A stretch of DNA of 64,000 nt from Bacteroidota bacterium (GTDB lineage Bacteria > Bacteroidota > Bacteroidia > B-17B0 > Aurantibacillaceae): NCBI GenBank assembly GCA_003153315.1, contig PLYA01000028.1, positions 118,089 to 182,088 on the forward strand, read 5' to 3'. The position numbers and the translations under genes are program-made. Of this stretch, positions 36,741-45,699 are shown piece after piece (the stretch's first letter is position 1; every line of letters starts with the position of its first letter). The notes beneath the pieces were generated by a model that saw nothing but the letters and a program-made list of their open reading frames with translations, did not search any database and was not told where the DNA came from.

Positions 36741-37610
36741 TTAAACGGTATCCATAAATGTTTTTTCTACCCTCTTGAAAATAAGTAAAGAAATAAGCAG
36801 TAAAACTAACATAACTACAACACTATATAACAAAGCGTACCAATTCCATAAACCTGTCCCTAAAAAAACAAACTTAAAGCCTTCAATAATAGATGTAACA
36901 GGATTCAATAATAAAATCATTTCGTATTTTTTGGGTACTGTAGATAACGGATATACAATAGGGCTGGCGTACATCATTAACTGAACACCAAAACCAACTA
37001 AAAAAGTCAGGTCTCGGTACTTAGTAGTTAAAGATGATATTAAGATGCCAAAGCCTAATCCTAATCCTGCCATCATTAATATAAGAATAGGTATGAAAAA
37101 TAGATAAGCATAGTTAGGTTGAAAAGTCCCCCCCTTTAGAAGAAAGTAAATCCAAGTAATAATAAACAAAAGCATTTGAATACCAAGTTTAACAAGGTTT
37201 GAAACCAACACAGATAAAGGCATTACCAAACGAGGGAAATATACTTTACCAAATACTCCTGCATTGGCCACAAAAGTATTAGAGGTTTTATTAAGGCAAT
37301 CTGAAAAATAAGTCCATAAAGTAATACCAGCTAAATAAAATAGCATAGGAGGTATACCATCTGTACTTATATGAGCAATGTTGCCAAAAATAATAGTAAA
37401 CGTTAGTGTGGTAAGTATTGGTTGTACAAACAACCATAAAGGGCCTAAAATAGTTTGTTTATAAACCGATACAAAATCTCTTCTTACTAACAACATTAAT
37501 AAATCTTTATAATGCCAAACAGATGCCAAGTCCAACTGATACCATTTGTTTTTTGGTTTAATAACTAAATCCCAATGCTCGGCAGTTTCTACTATATCTT
37601 CTTTATGCAT
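36741..37610 (-). CDS. wzm: O-antigen ABC transporter permease
   Basis: A 289-residue ABC-2-type permease with about six transmembrane helices starting near residue 60. WHYKDLLMLLVRRDFVSVYKQTILGPLW is the N-terminal amphipathic region typical of Wzm/TagG proteins (shown here only as the tract around 30-57). It exports undecaprenyl-linked polysaccharide across the inner membrane with Wzt. The presence of Wzm/Wzt and the absence of wzx/wzy in the window argue for the ABC-transporter route. It overlaps the epimerase gene by 8 bases. Confidence 0.9.
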   Translation of the reverse strand: MHKEDIVETAEHWDLVIKPKNKWYQLDLASVWHYKDLLMLLVRRDFVSVYKQTILGPLWLFVQPILTTLTFTIIFGNIAHISTDGIPPMLFYLAGITLWTYFSDCLNKTSNTFVANAGVFGKVYFPRLVMPLSVLVSNLVKLGIQMLLFIITWIYFLLKGGTFQPNYAYLFFIPILILMMAGLGLGFGILISSLTTKYRDLTFLVGFGVQLMMYASPIVYPLSTVPKKYEMILLLNPVTSIIEGFKFVFLGTGLWNWYALLYSVVVMLVLLLISLLIFKRVEKTFMDTV

Positions 37611-38571
37611 TTGCTTTATACCAATGAATAGTTTTTTTTATTCCTTCTTCTAAGCTTACTAAAGGTTTATAGTGGAGTAAGTTTTTTGCTTTTTCAATGG
37701 ATGCAAAGCTGTCTTTTATTTCTCCGGGTCTTTTATCTCCGTGTATTACTTTCACGTCAGATGACAGATTGTTTGCTATCAATTCAAAAAGTTTATTTAA
37801 AGAGGTGGTTGCACCATAAGCAATATTATACACCTGATTAATAGCCGTTTTATCTTCTGTAAAAGCAGCTAATAAATTTGCCTGTATTATATTTTCGATA
37901 TAAGTAAAATCTCGGGTATTATTTCCGTCTCCAAAAATGGTAGGTGCCTGGTGTTTTAAAAGCTTATCAATAAAAATAGGAATAACCGCTGCATATGGGC
38001 CGGCAGGATTTTGCTTAGGGCCAAATACATTAAAGTATCTTAAGCCAATAATTTCCATTTGGTAAGTAGAAGCAAATACAGCGGCATACAATTCATTTGT
38101 TTTTTTGCTTACTGCATAAGGCGATAAAAGATTGCCAACAATTTCTTCTTTTTTAGGCATATTCAAATCATCGCCATATACAGAAGAAGAGGAAGCATAT
38201 ACTACACGTTTTACTTTGTTTTGTTTGGCGGCTTCTAAAATATTTACAAACCCGGTAACATTGGTTTGATGCGTAGCTAATGGATTGGCAATACTGCGTG
38301 GTACACTGCCCAGTGCAGCCTGATGAAGTATAATATCCTGATTTTGAGTTGCCTTTAAGCAGGTCTCATAATCACAAATACTGCCTTGTATGAAGTTTAT
38401 TTTACCTGAATCTATATGGGCTTTGATGTTATTTATATTTCCGGTTTCCAGGTTATCTAAAACAGTAATGTGCTTATAATTATTGGCTACCAAATAATCT
38501 ACCAGATTGCTGCCTATAAAACCGGCACCACCGGTTATAAGAATTCTTTTGTCTAAATAGATGTTACTCAT
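37603..38571 (-). CDS. UDP-N-acetylhexosamine 4-epimerase-like SDR (WbpP type)
   Basis: A 322-residue extended SDR. RILITGGAGFIGSNLVDYLV binds NAD, HQAALGSVPRSIANP is the pattern of WbpP/Gne-type UDP-GlcNAc(A) 4-epimerases, and YASSSSVYGDD, then YAVSKKTNELYA (YxxxK) form the active site. YFNVFGPKQNPAGPYAAVIP and FGDGNNTRDFTYIENI also match that group. It likely supplies UDP-GalNAc or a uronic form. It is the second gene of the operon, 4 bases overlapping upxY. Confidence 0.87.
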   Translation of the reverse strand: MSNIYLDKRILITGGAGFIGSNLVDYLVANNYKHITVLDNLETGNINNIKAHIDSGKINFIQGSICDYETCLKATQNQDIILHQAALGSVPRSIANPLATHQTNVTGFVNILEAAKQNKVKRVVYASSSSVYGDDLNMPKKEEIVGNLLSPYAVSKKTNELYAAVFASTYQMEIIGLRYFNVFGPKQNPAGPYAAVIPIFIDKLLKHQAPTIFGDGNNTRDFTYIENIIQANLLAAFTEDKTAINQVYNIAYGATTSLNKLFELIANNLSSDVKVIHGDKRPGEIKDSFASIEKAKNLLHYKPLVSLEEGIKKTIHWYKANA

Positions 38572-39074
38572 ACTTTCTCTAAAACAGCGGCGGGTAGTTT
38601 TATAATTACGTGTTGCTGTATGGACTCTAAGGCCACAACAAAAAACTCATTCTTATCTTTTCTTAGTATAGTGCCTGATAAACCTTTAAAATTACCCTGT
38701 ATTATTTTTACATCCATCCCTTTTGTAAGGTTATCAAAGTTGCCTATGGATGTTTCGTAGCCAAAAGAGGTAATATCTTTTAAGAGTTGTATCTCATTCT
38801 CTCTAACTACAGCCGGTTTTCTTTCAAAGGTTACGTAATTGACAATGCCATTTACGGTAAATACTTTTTCTTTTTCAATAGGAGAATGCTTTACAAACAC
38901 ATAGCCTTTTAGTAGGGGCAGCTCAACCATCTTTTTACGATCTGCCCACTGCCTAAGTGTTTTTATAATAGGCGTGTAAGCTTCAATACCTTTGCTTAAC
39001 AACCCATCCTGCACCTTCTTTTCCTGACGAGAAGAGACATATAACGCATACCATCTTTTTTCTTCCTGTATCAA
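38568..39074 (-). CDS. UpxY-type NusG-like transcription antiterminator
   Basis: A 168-residue NusG paralogue. RWYALYVSSRQEKKVQDGL (about 7-25) is the NGN domain opening, LRQWADRKKMVELPLLKGYVFV its core, and a C-terminal KOW domain has KGMDVKIIQGNFKGLSGTIL (about 115-135). Specialised NusG proteins of Bacteroidota (UpxY) head polysaccharide operons and let RNA polymerase read through the long operon. The start is a TTG at 39074: the codon three positions upstream in frame is a stop and no ATG precedes the conserved region. The non-ATG start may keep its level low. Confidence 0.88.
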   Translation of the reverse strand: MIQEEKRWYALYVSSRQEKKVQDGLLSKGIEAYTPIIKTLRQWADRKKMVELPLLKGYVFVKHSPIEKEKVFTVNGIVNYVTFERKPAVVRENEIQLLKDITSFGYETSIGNFDNLTKGMDVKIIQGNFKGLSGTILRKDKNEFFVVALESIQQHVIIKLPAAVLEKV

Positions 39075-39182
39075 AGTTTGTTACTTATAGTTTCTTACAG
39101 CTTCGCCTCCTCAGTTACATAGAACTAAGTGAGTGTTCTTCTTTTACATCACGCTGAGACTAAACTCAGTATGATAATTATT
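39075..39182 (-). promoter_or_regulatory. leader between the regulator gene and upxY
   Basis: A 108-base gap between the regulator gene's stop and the TTG of upxY. It contains a small dyad CTGAG-N6-CTCAG (39154-39169). I see no convincing TTGN19TAnnTTTG-type promoter on the minus strand here. It may be the untranslated leader where the operon-specific antiterminator acts or where transcription pauses, as in other UpxY operons. This is inference from position. Confidence 0.35.
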
Positions 39183-39716
39183 CTATTTGCTCCAAAGAAG
39201 CAAAGGGTGCATGCCCGGTTCTTTTATTTTCTCTATATTAAACTCGCTAGGAACATAATGCACGTATCTTATTTTTTTATCTATTTTCTTTTCTGCCTTT
39301 TCTATTTGTTCCGAAAGAAAAGGCTTGTTAATAGCTTTACCCACCAGCACTAAATCAATTATATCCGTAGCTTGCCCTTTGCAGAGCTTACCCACCAAAT
39401 AAACTTTATCCAAGTCTCCGATACGTTGTAACATATAATCTATAACATGGTCGAGACCCGTCATCTTCAGGACAATACTATTGATATCTTTAAAAAGAGG
39501 ATGCTTGATATTAACAGTAAATAGTTTTTTATTGCCTTCGTTATAAGAATCTATAAAGCCGGCCTTCTCAAATTTATTAAGCTCTAAGCGAATAGCGTTG
39601 GTAGATTCACCAAACTCTTCTTCCAGGTTTCGGAGGTAAGCCGTGTTTTTGCTATTGATAAAAAATTTCATCAAAAGCTTGATTCTGGTTTTGGAAGAAA
39701 TGAGAGTTTCTATCAT
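39183..39716 (-). CDS. winged-helix regulator with nucleotidyltransferase-like C-terminal part
   Basis: A 177-residue protein. The N-terminal 70 residues look like an ArsR-type winged helix (SSKTRIKLLMKFFINS, AYLRNLEEEFGESTNAIRLE). The C-terminal part has VYLVGKLCKGQATDIIDLVLVG, resembling the GxxARGxxxSDIDLxxVG core of minimal nucleotidyltransferases, but the first motif is changed (G-K-L-C-K-G), so catalysis is doubtful. Genes of this type sit before UpxY in related Bacteroidota O-antigen loci (from memory). It likely controls the locus, and a palindrome overlaps its own promoter. Confidence 0.72.
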   Translation of the reverse strand: MIETLISSKTRIKLLMKFFINSKNTAYLRNLEEEFGESTNAIRLELNKFEKAGFIDSYNEGNKKLFTVNIKHPLFKDINSIVLKMTGLDHVIDYMLQRIGDLDKVYLVGKLCKGQATDIIDLVLVGKAINKPFLSEQIEKAEKKIDKKIRYVHYVPSEFNIEKIKEPGMHPLLLWSK

Positions 39717-39719
39717 TAT

Positions 39720-39738
39720 TGAGTAGCAAAACTACTCA
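39720..39738. promoter_or_regulatory. candidate operator palindrome
   Basis: TGAGTAG-N5-CTACTCA, a perfect 7-base dyad centred on 39729. It overlaps the -7 box of the regulator gene's predicted promoter and ends 4 bases before its ATG. A dyad at this place suits repression by a dimeric winged-helix protein, most simply autorepression by the gene it precedes. Only the dyad and the overlap are seen; binding is inferred. Confidence 0.5.
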
Positions 39739-39757
39739 TTATCTATTAAAAAACAAA
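39727..39757 (-). promoter_or_regulatory. Bacteroidota-type promoter of the regulator gene
   Basis: On the minus strand TTTG (39757-39754), exactly 19 bases, then TAGTTTTG (39734-39727), an exact match to the TTTG-N19-TAnnTTTG consensus. Transcription would begin about 39720, leaving a leader of only a few bases before the ATG at 39716, so the mRNA may be nearly leaderless. This promoter could drive the regulator and the whole O-antigen operon downstream. Confidence 0.65.
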
Positions 39758-39857
39758 TAATTAATTGTTAGAAATATTAAAATTTTTGGCCAAATGGAAC
39801 ATAAAGCCAACCCTTTGTAGCCAAAGGAAACATAAAAATAATTCAATTATAGAATTC

Positions 39858-39865
39858 TATATTTG
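39858..39865 (+). promoter_or_regulatory. possible -7 box for ispF
   Basis: TATATTTG fits TAnnTTTG and lies 43 bases upstream of the ispF start. No TTTG at the usual -33 spacing was found, so it is only a half match. Confidence 0.4.
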
Positions 39866-39908
39866 TAGAATGGTTAGATTAAATTAATAATTCAGTACTC
39901 TATAAATA

Positions 39909-40394
39909 ATGGAAATGAATATAAAAATAGGATTTGGTTTTGATGTGCACCCGCTGCAAGCCGGTAAAGATTTGTGGTTGGGTGGCGTTAAAATACCACA
40001 TACCAAAGGTTGTGTGGGGCATAGTGATGCCGATGTTCTAATACATGCCATTTGCGATGCTTTGCTTGGTGCTGCGGGTTTGAGAGATATTGGCAATCAG
40101 TTCCCTAATACAGATGATAGGTTTAAAGATATAGATAGCAAGGTGCTTTTAAAACAAACAATGGCTTTACTTTGGAAAAAAAACTATAAGGTAGGTAATG
40201 TAGATTGTACCTTATGTTTAGAGCAACCTAAAATAAACCCATACGTTGGCGCTATGCAAAAGGCATTGGCTCCTATTTTGCAAATTGCGGAAGAAGATAT
40301 TTCTATTAAAGCCACCACTAATGAAAAACTTGGTTATGTTGGCTCTGAAAATGGTGCAAATGCTTATGCAGTTGTTTTAATTTATAAAGAGTAG
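39909..40394 (+). CDS. ispF: 2-C-methyl-D-erythritol 2,4-cyclodiphosphate synthase
   Basis: A 161-residue enzyme of the non-mevalonate isoprenoid pathway, forming MEcPP with release of CMP. GFGFDVHPLQAGKDLWLGGV (D-x-H zinc ligands near residues 13-15), GHSDADVLIHAICDALLGAAGLRDIG, and the C-terminal IKATTNEKLGYVGSENG are diagnostic. The full family length is present. The start is the ATG at 39909, with a second in-frame ATG at 39915. It is divergent from the regulator gene and converges on the next gene with an 11-base gap. Confidence 0.95.
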   Translation: MEMNIKIGFGFDVHPLQAGKDLWLGGVKIPHTKGCVGHSDADVLIHAICDALLGAAGLRDIGNQFPNTDDRFKDIDSKVLLKQTMALLWKKNYKVGNVDCTLCLEQPKINPYVGAMQKALAPILQIAEEDISIKATTNEKLGYVGSENGANAYAVVLIYKE

Positions 40395-40405
40395 ACTCAC
40401 TTCAT

Positions 40406-41122
40406 TTAAAAGTGCAGGTAAAAATCTCCGGTTAGTTTTTTATATTCATTGGTGTAGTTGTGCCTACCCTCATTTTCAATACTGATGGTTTCTTCGGTAA
40501 AGGGTTCTTTGTTAAACTTAAATAACATAATATGTCGTTTTTCTACATCATTAGTCGCTTTGGTTTTTACACGCAACAACTTTACTAAATGCAAATCTTC
40601 TTTTTCTGCCAGGGCTTTAAAATCAAGAGCTTCTTTGGTGGGTAAAATAATGTAGAACTTGCCTGTGGTATTTAGCACACTAAACACACCTCGTATCAAT
40701 TCCTTAAACGGAAGCATATCAGTATGTCTGGCATGACTGCGTTCTTCATCCGGTGCTTTAGAAGAATCAACAAAATAAGGTGGATTGGTAATTACCACAT
40801 CATACTTTTTATGAACTGATTTTGCAAAATCTTGCAAAGTCGTATGATAAATCTTTATTCTATCTGTCCAGGCAGAGTATGCTACATTTTCTTTTGCTTG
40901 TTCATAAGAACCCTGCTCAATATCAATAGCATCAATTTGTGCATGGCTTTTCTGCGCCATCATTAAGGCAATAATTCCTGTACCTGTGCCGATATCCAAA
41001 ATATTTTTTGCTTTGCTAACTTCTGCCCATGCACCAATCAATACGCCATCAGTGCCAACTTTATGCGCACTCTTGTGCTGGTGCACATTAAATTTTTTAA
41101 AAACAAATGTTTGATGAGACAT
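40406..41122 (-). CDS. tRNA1(Val) A37 N6-methyltransferase-like (TrmN6/YfiC)
   Basis: A 238-residue SAM methyltransferase. FKKFNVHQHKSAHKVGTDGV opens it as in YfiC, NILDIGTGTGIIALMMAQ is motif I, and VVITNPPYF the NPPY motif of amino-group (adenine N6) methyltransferases. YfiC/TrmN6 methylates A37 of tRNA1(Val). The match in order and length is good. It is followed upstream by rimM with a 41-base gap. Confidence 0.85.
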   Translation of the reverse strand: MSHQTFVFKKFNVHQHKSAHKVGTDGVLIGAWAEVSKAKNILDIGTGTGIIALMMAQKSHAQIDAIDIEQGSYEQAKENVAYSAWTDRIKIYHTTLQDFAKSVHKKYDVVITNPPYFVDSSKAPDEERSHARHTDMLPFKELIRGVFSVLNTTGKFYIILPTKEALDFKALAEKEDLHLVKLLRVKTKATNDVEKRHIMLFKFNKEPFTEETISIENEGRHNYTNEYKKLTGDFYLHF

Positions 41123-41163
41123 GCATTCTTATTACTATAAAAACGTAAAGTAAATATACTGAT

Positions 41164-41670
41164 TTATTGGTTAATATCAAATAAGCCATCGGGTGCACAA
41201 TAGTAAACAGTTTTTGCTTTATGGTCTATCTTTTTAACAAATACATCGGTATAGGGCAACAGCACTTCTTCGTTATTAATATCTATAGATAGAAACTGTT
41301 GCTTAGGCATACTAATTAACTCCCTAATTTTACCCATATTTCCTTTTAGTTCATCTACTAAATCATAGCCTTGTAAGTTAACTGCTGTATTCTTTTTAAC
41401 TGAAGCATTCTTTTCATCACCATAAACTTCTTTCCCGATAAAGGGTTTTGCTTTTTCAACGGTATCAATACCATCAAAAGTAAGCACCATATTTTTTCCC
41501 GCCATTTTTACTTCCGAAATAAAAAACGGAGTAGAGATATTATTTATACCTATAAACAGAAAACCGTTCTTTTTTATCTCTATACTTTCAAGATTATCTC
41601 CGCTAACTACCAATGCACCTTTTAAGCCATGTGCTCGTGTTAACTTCCCTATTTTAATTAATTGGCTCAC
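41164..41670 (-). CDS. rimM: ribosome maturation factor RimM
   Basis: A 168-residue protein for 16S rRNA/30S maturation. KIGKLTRAHGLKGALVVSG (about 6-24) is the N-terminal RimM block, and the C-terminal PRC-barrel has GYDLVDELKGNMGKIRELI, QFLSIDINNEEVLLPYTDVFV and the final acidic stretch. Length is as expected. In many genomes rimM lies next to rpsP and trmD; here it stands alone beside the methyltransferase gene. Confidence 0.9.
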   Translation of the reverse strand: MSQLIKIGKLTRAHGLKGALVVSGDNLESIEIKKNGFLFIGINNISTPFFISEVKMAGKNMVLTFDGIDTVEKAKPFIGKEVYGDEKNASVKKNTAVNLQGYDLVDELKGNMGKIRELISMPKQQFLSIDINNEEVLLPYTDVFVKKIDHKAKTVYYCAPDGLFDINQ

Positions 41671-41706
41671 TCTAAAATTTAAACTTATTTTTGAACCTTC
41701 AAATTA

Positions 41707-42459
41707 ATGGCTTTAAACGGGAAACAAAAAATATATTTTGCCAGCGATTTTCATTTAGGTGTTCCTACCTATGAAGCAAGCCTAATTCGTGAAAAGAAAA
41801 TTGTAGCTTGGTTGGACAGTATTAAGCACGATGCTGCCGAAATCTTTTTAGTTGGCGACCTTTTCGATTTTTGGTTTGAATATAAATATACCGCCCCAAA
41901 GGGTTTTATTCGCTTGCTTGGTAAGATTGCCGAGATAACAGATAGTGGCACGCCTATACATCTGTTTACGGGTAATCACGATATGTGGATGTTTGATTAC
42001 CTGCCCAAAGAAATAGGTGTAAGCATACATAATGAATCTATTGAACGAACATTCTCGGGTAAGACTTTTTTTATCGGACATGGCGATGGGCTTGGTCCGG
42101 GTGACCATAGTTATAAATTTATTAAGAAGATATTGGCTAATAAGTTTCTTCAATGGATGTTTGCCAGGCTTCACCCTAATCTAGCTTTTGCTGTAGCTAA
42201 TTATTTCTGCCGCAGAAGTCGTATTGCTACAGGATCAAGTGATAGTATTTATCTGGGTGATGATAAAGAATGGCTGGTTAGTTTTTGTAAGGATAAACTA
42301 AAAGAAAAACATTTCGATTACTTTGTTTTCGGACACAGGCACTTACCCATTGAAGTTAAATTGCCGCAAAACTCTAAATATATTAATTTAGGAGAGTGGA
42401 TTAACTACTGTTCTTATGCAGAGTTTGATGGGGTGGGATTTTATCTTAAAAACGTATAA
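41707..42459 (+). CDS. lpxH: UDP-2,3-diacylglucosamine diphosphatase
   Basis: A 250-residue calcineurin-like phosphoesterase of the lipid A pathway, hydrolysing UDP-2,3-diacyl-GlcN to lipid X and UMP at the membrane. Metal motifs in order: FASDFHLG (D-x-H), VGDLFDFWFEYK (GDxxD), FTGNHDMWMFDY (GNHD), IGHGDGLG (GHGD) and VFGHRHLP (GHxH). The C-terminal region contains the usual helical insertion. It is divergent from rimM with 36 bases between. Confidence 0.9.
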   Translation: MALNGKQKIYFASDFHLGVPTYEASLIREKKIVAWLDSIKHDAAEIFLVGDLFDFWFEYKYTAPKGFIRLLGKIAEITDSGTPIHLFTGNHDMWMFDYLPKEIGVSIHNESIERTFSGKTFFIGHGDGLGPGDHSYKFIKKILANKFLQWMFARLHPNLAFAVANYFCRRSRIATGSSDSIYLGDDKEWLVSFCKDKLKEKHFDYFVFGHRHLPIEVKLPQNSKYINLGEWINYCSYAEFDGVGFYLKNV

Positions 42460-42504
42460 TATTTGTTAACTTTTTAAAATACAAGTAACATTAGAGTGCC
42501 ACAT

Positions 42505-44325
42505 TTATAAGGAAAATTCATAGGATTTATCTGTATGAATAAACTCAATTTTAAGATTATCAATATAAGTTGTATCAATATCTAAACCTTCCGATTTCCA
42601 AAAAACGGTAACACTATCACCTGGATTAATACCTGCCGGGATTACCAATCCATTTTGAAAATGCGTCCATTTATCATTATAAATATAGGAAGATAGATTG
42701 AAGCTATTATAACTTATACTCTTTCCATTTCTATTTATATCAACAATCAAATGCTCATTTTTTGATCTATCAGGGGCGGATTTTATCATGGAGGTGACCC
42801 GGATATGGGAAAAACCATCAGATAGCAAGAATGGAGGAAGAGCCATTTTTTTCATTTCACTAATAAGATGTGTCTTGCAAATAAAAATAGAGTTTTTGCC
42901 TGAATAAAAAGCACGATTAGTTCTTGAATCATTCATACCATCATCAAATGTAACAACAACTTCTTCCTTATCAATTATTGTTTTAGGAGGAATTGGATAA
43001 TAGGCTATTGGTTTGACAGCAAAAAAGTTTTCCCAATACGTTTCAGATGTAGTACAATCTCCATGGATAATACCATGCTTGTATTGATGTGTTTGCAGGA
43101 GAGTGAACGGGATGATAACTAAGGCTATGGCAGAAGGAATGGCTTTTAGTCTGCGTTCGTATAAAAAATTAAAGAGTACTGCGGCTTGTAGTGCAATCAA
43201 AGCATAAAAATCAACATAAATCCTTTGCCCGAAAGATGTAGAAGAGTATGTCCAGCACCACCAACAGCTAGCAATATAAATCATCAGACCATAAAAAAGC
43301 AGGAGATTGATCTTCGCCTTGTTTTCTTTGAAGAAAAAAATTCCGATTAACCCAACTGCTATAAAAGGAGAATAAAGAATCCAGCCTTTTCTATAGCTAA
43401 ACAAGGCATCCAATATATGAGGTTTGTTAAAGTAATAATGTTCTCCTTGATATGGATTTAATACAATTCTTCCAGTTTGAATATACCAATAATAGCAAAC
43501 ACGTGCAACAATAAGGGAGGCAATCAATAACCCTATCATGCTAAAGACCGAAAAAAGGTTTTGTTTTACAATGGCAATGAAATTGGATTTATTGAGTCCA
43601 AAAAATGGAAGTAAAAATAAGATGATAATATTTTGTGGGCGTACAGTAAAAATAAAAGCCAAAAGAATACAACACATACACAAAGCGTAATTTTTATAAC
43701 TATTTGAAGGTTGTATAAGTTGAATAAAGAACCAGCAAAAAGCAGCTATGAGAAAAAATGAATAGCAATGAGATTGAGATGCCCAAACCCCTGCATACAT
43801 TAAAAGATTTGTTCCAAATACAATGGTGCTTAATGTAAGAGCCTGAATACCTATAGGGATTTTATAATGAGATAAGATTTTTTTGGTAAATTTTAATCCT
43901 AAGTAAGTATAAAAAATACCGGCCATGCCTATACCATATTGGTAAATATCAGAATAGCCATCTGCCGGAAAATGAAAAATCAAAGCAAGTAAATGAGCTA
44001 AAAGGAAAAATGGCAGCCAAAGCAAGGAAACTCCCGGGTAATATTTATTCAATTTAATTCCATCAAACTCAGTTATAAATTCTTTTGTCGGATGCTCACT
44101 TGGGTAATAGTACTTAGGATATACTTCATTGAAAAAAGAAAAGGTAAGATCATGATAAATAAAAGTAGCAGGAAGGTATGCGTAATACCCATGCCCTTCT
44201 GCCATTATCACTTTGTCGTATTTATTATTAAAATCCTTTGTAATAAAAAAATAACTGATTAAAAAGACAAGAAGAATACCACAGGTATGTTTAAAGGAGA
44301 AATTTACAAGTGTTTTGAAAGGCAT
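42505..44325 (-). CDS. polytopic GT-C-like membrane protein
   Basis: A 606-residue protein with about ten to twelve transmembrane helices (from 15 to about 420) and a C-terminal periplasmic beta-rich domain (about 430-606). EGHGYYAYLPATFIY (about 43-57) follows the first helix, in the place where GT-C enzymes carry an acidic loop motif. Similar Bacteroidota membrane proteins are annotated as putative glycosyltransferases or unknown. The C-terminal domain may bind a glycan. I do not assign a substrate. Confidence 0.55.
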   Translation of the reverse strand: MPFKTLVNFSFKHTCGILLVFLISYFFITKDFNNKYDKVIMAEGHGYYAYLPATFIYHDLTFSFFNEVYPKYYYPSEHPTKEFITEFDGIKLNKYYPGVSLLWLPFFLLAHLLALIFHFPADGYSDIYQYGIGMAGIFYTYLGLKFTKKILSHYKIPIGIQALTLSTIVFGTNLLMYAGVWASQSHCYSFFLIAAFCWFFIQLIQPSNSYKNYALCMCCILLAFIFTVRPQNIIILFLLPFFGLNKSNFIAIVKQNLFSVFSMIGLLIASLIVARVCYYWYIQTGRIVLNPYQGEHYYFNKPHILDALFSYRKGWILYSPFIAVGLIGIFFFKENKAKINLLLFYGLMIYIASCWWCWTYSSTSFGQRIYVDFYALIALQAAVLFNFLYERRLKAIPSAIALVIIPFTLLQTHQYKHGIIHGDCTTSETYWENFFAVKPIAYYPIPPKTIIDKEEVVVTFDDGMNDSRTNRAFYSGKNSIFICKTHLISEMKKMALPPFLLSDGFSHIRVTSMIKSAPDRSKNEHLIVDINRNGKSISYNSFNLSSYIYNDKWTHFQNGLVIPAGINPGDSVTVFWKSEGLDIDTTYIDNLKIEFIHTDKSYEFSL

Positions 44326-44440
44326 AACTTACTATGTATCAGGATAACCGTAACAAATGTAACGATTAAATATTTTTACAGCCTGTAAAACAATAATTAA
44401 ACTTATAGCTTTAGAAATAAAGTAATTAATATGTTTTTAT

Positions 44441-44470
44441 TTTGAAAGATTAAAAACGGATATATATTTG
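44441..44470 (+). promoter_or_regulatory. Bacteroidota-type promoter of phaC
   Basis: TTTG (44441-44444), an 18-base spacer, then TATATTTG (44463-44470), close to the TTTG-N19-TAnnTTTG consensus. The transcription start would be about 44477, leaving an untranslated leader of about 148 bases before the ATG at 44625. That leader (44478-44624) has no structure I can support. Confidence 0.55.
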
Positions 44471-44624
44471 CCCCTTTAACTACAACAAAAGAAAGTTTCT
44501 AGTTGAGAAATTTAGGGTTAAAATTGTGAAGACAGCTTCCTAAAGTTAAATAAATTAAAAAAAAACAGAAAATTAACATCACTTTCCTTTTTCTTTTCTA
44601 AATTTAAAAAATAAAAAAACAGAT

Positions 44625-45677
44625 ATGATAGACAGCAAAATGTTTCAAGAAATTGCGGATGCAAACACTAAACTGGTAAAAGGTTATGAAACACTTAGTA
44701 AATTACCCAATGTAGAAATTGCTGAAACCCCAAAAACAGAGGTGTATGCTGAAGATAAATTACGTTTATTTCATTACGATCGCGATACGGCAGCAACCAT
44801 CAAAACACCGGTACTTATTGTTTACGCTTTGGTAAACACATACAAAATGCTTGATTTGCAACAGGACAGAAGCTATATAAAAAATCTTTTAAATTTAGGT
44901 CTTGATGTATATTTAATTGATTGGGGTAATCCAACCAAGTCTGATAGGTACTTAAATATGGATGATTATATTAATGATTATATTAATAATTGTGTAGATG
45001 TTATCCGTAAAAAACATAAAGCTGAAAAAATAAATATCATCAGTATTTGCCAAGGGGGTACTTTTAGTGTTATTTATACAGCCCTTCATCAAAATAAAAT
45101 AAAGAATCTGGTAACGCAGGTTACCCCGGTTGATTTTTCTACCAACGATGGCTTGCTTTTTCGCTGGTCTAAAGATATGGATTTCGATAAGCTGGTAGAT
45201 GGGTATGATGGTTTGATTCCAGGTGAGTTTTTGAATGATGGGTTTAATATGCTAAAGCCAACCCAGCAATTTCAAAAGCAACAAACACTGGTAAATGTAT
45301 TAGATGATAAAGATAAACTGCTGAACTTCTTACGCATGGAAAAATGGATAGCAGAAAGCCCGCCTCAGGCAGGTGAGTGTTATCGCCAGTTTATGAAAGA
45401 CCTGTACCAAAAGAACCTTCTTATAAAGAATGAATTGGTAGTTGGAGGCAAAAAAGTAAACCTTAAAAATATTACCTGCCCGGTATTAAATGTATATGCA
45501 ACTTTAGACCATTTGGTTCCACCGGCTTCAAGCATTCCTTTATGCGACCATATAGGTTCTACCGATAAAGAAACCTACAGCTTTGCAGGCGGACATATAG
45601 GCGTTTTTGTAGGAAGTAAATCTCAAAAAGAATTAGCACCTGCCGTAGCTAATTTCTTAAAGAAAAGAGATAAATAA
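44625..45677 (+). CDS. phaC: class III-type poly(3-hydroxyalkanoate) synthase subunit
   Basis: A 350-residue alpha/beta hydrolase of PhaC size and pattern. The lipase-like box is ISICQGG with Cys142 as nucleophile; Asp295 (YATLDHLVPP) and His324 (GGHIGVFVG) complete the triad. DVYLIDWGNPTKSDRYLNMDDYI is the typical class III block (given here in part from residue 94). Class III synthases need a PhaE partner; none lies beside the gene. It may use a distant partner, or be a PhaC-like protein with another role. A hairpin terminator follows. Confidence 0.85.
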   Translation: MIDSKMFQEIADANTKLVKGYETLSKLPNVEIAETPKTEVYAEDKLRLFHYDRDTAATIKTPVLIVYALVNTYKMLDLQQDRSYIKNLLNLGLDVYLIDWGNPTKSDRYLNMDDYINDYINNCVDVIRKKHKAEKINIISICQGGTFSVIYTALHQNKIKNLVTQVTPVDFSTNDGLLFRWSKDMDFDKLVDGYDGLIPGEFLNDGFNMLKPTQQFQKQQTLVNVLDDKDKLLNFLRMEKWIAESPPQAGECYRQFMKDLYQKNLLIKNELVVGGKKVNLKNITCPVLNVYATLDHLVPPASSIPLCDHIGSTDKETYSFAGGHIGVFVGSKSQKELAPAVANFLKKRDK

Positions 45678-45699
45678 ATTCTTAACTTGTATAAATTAT

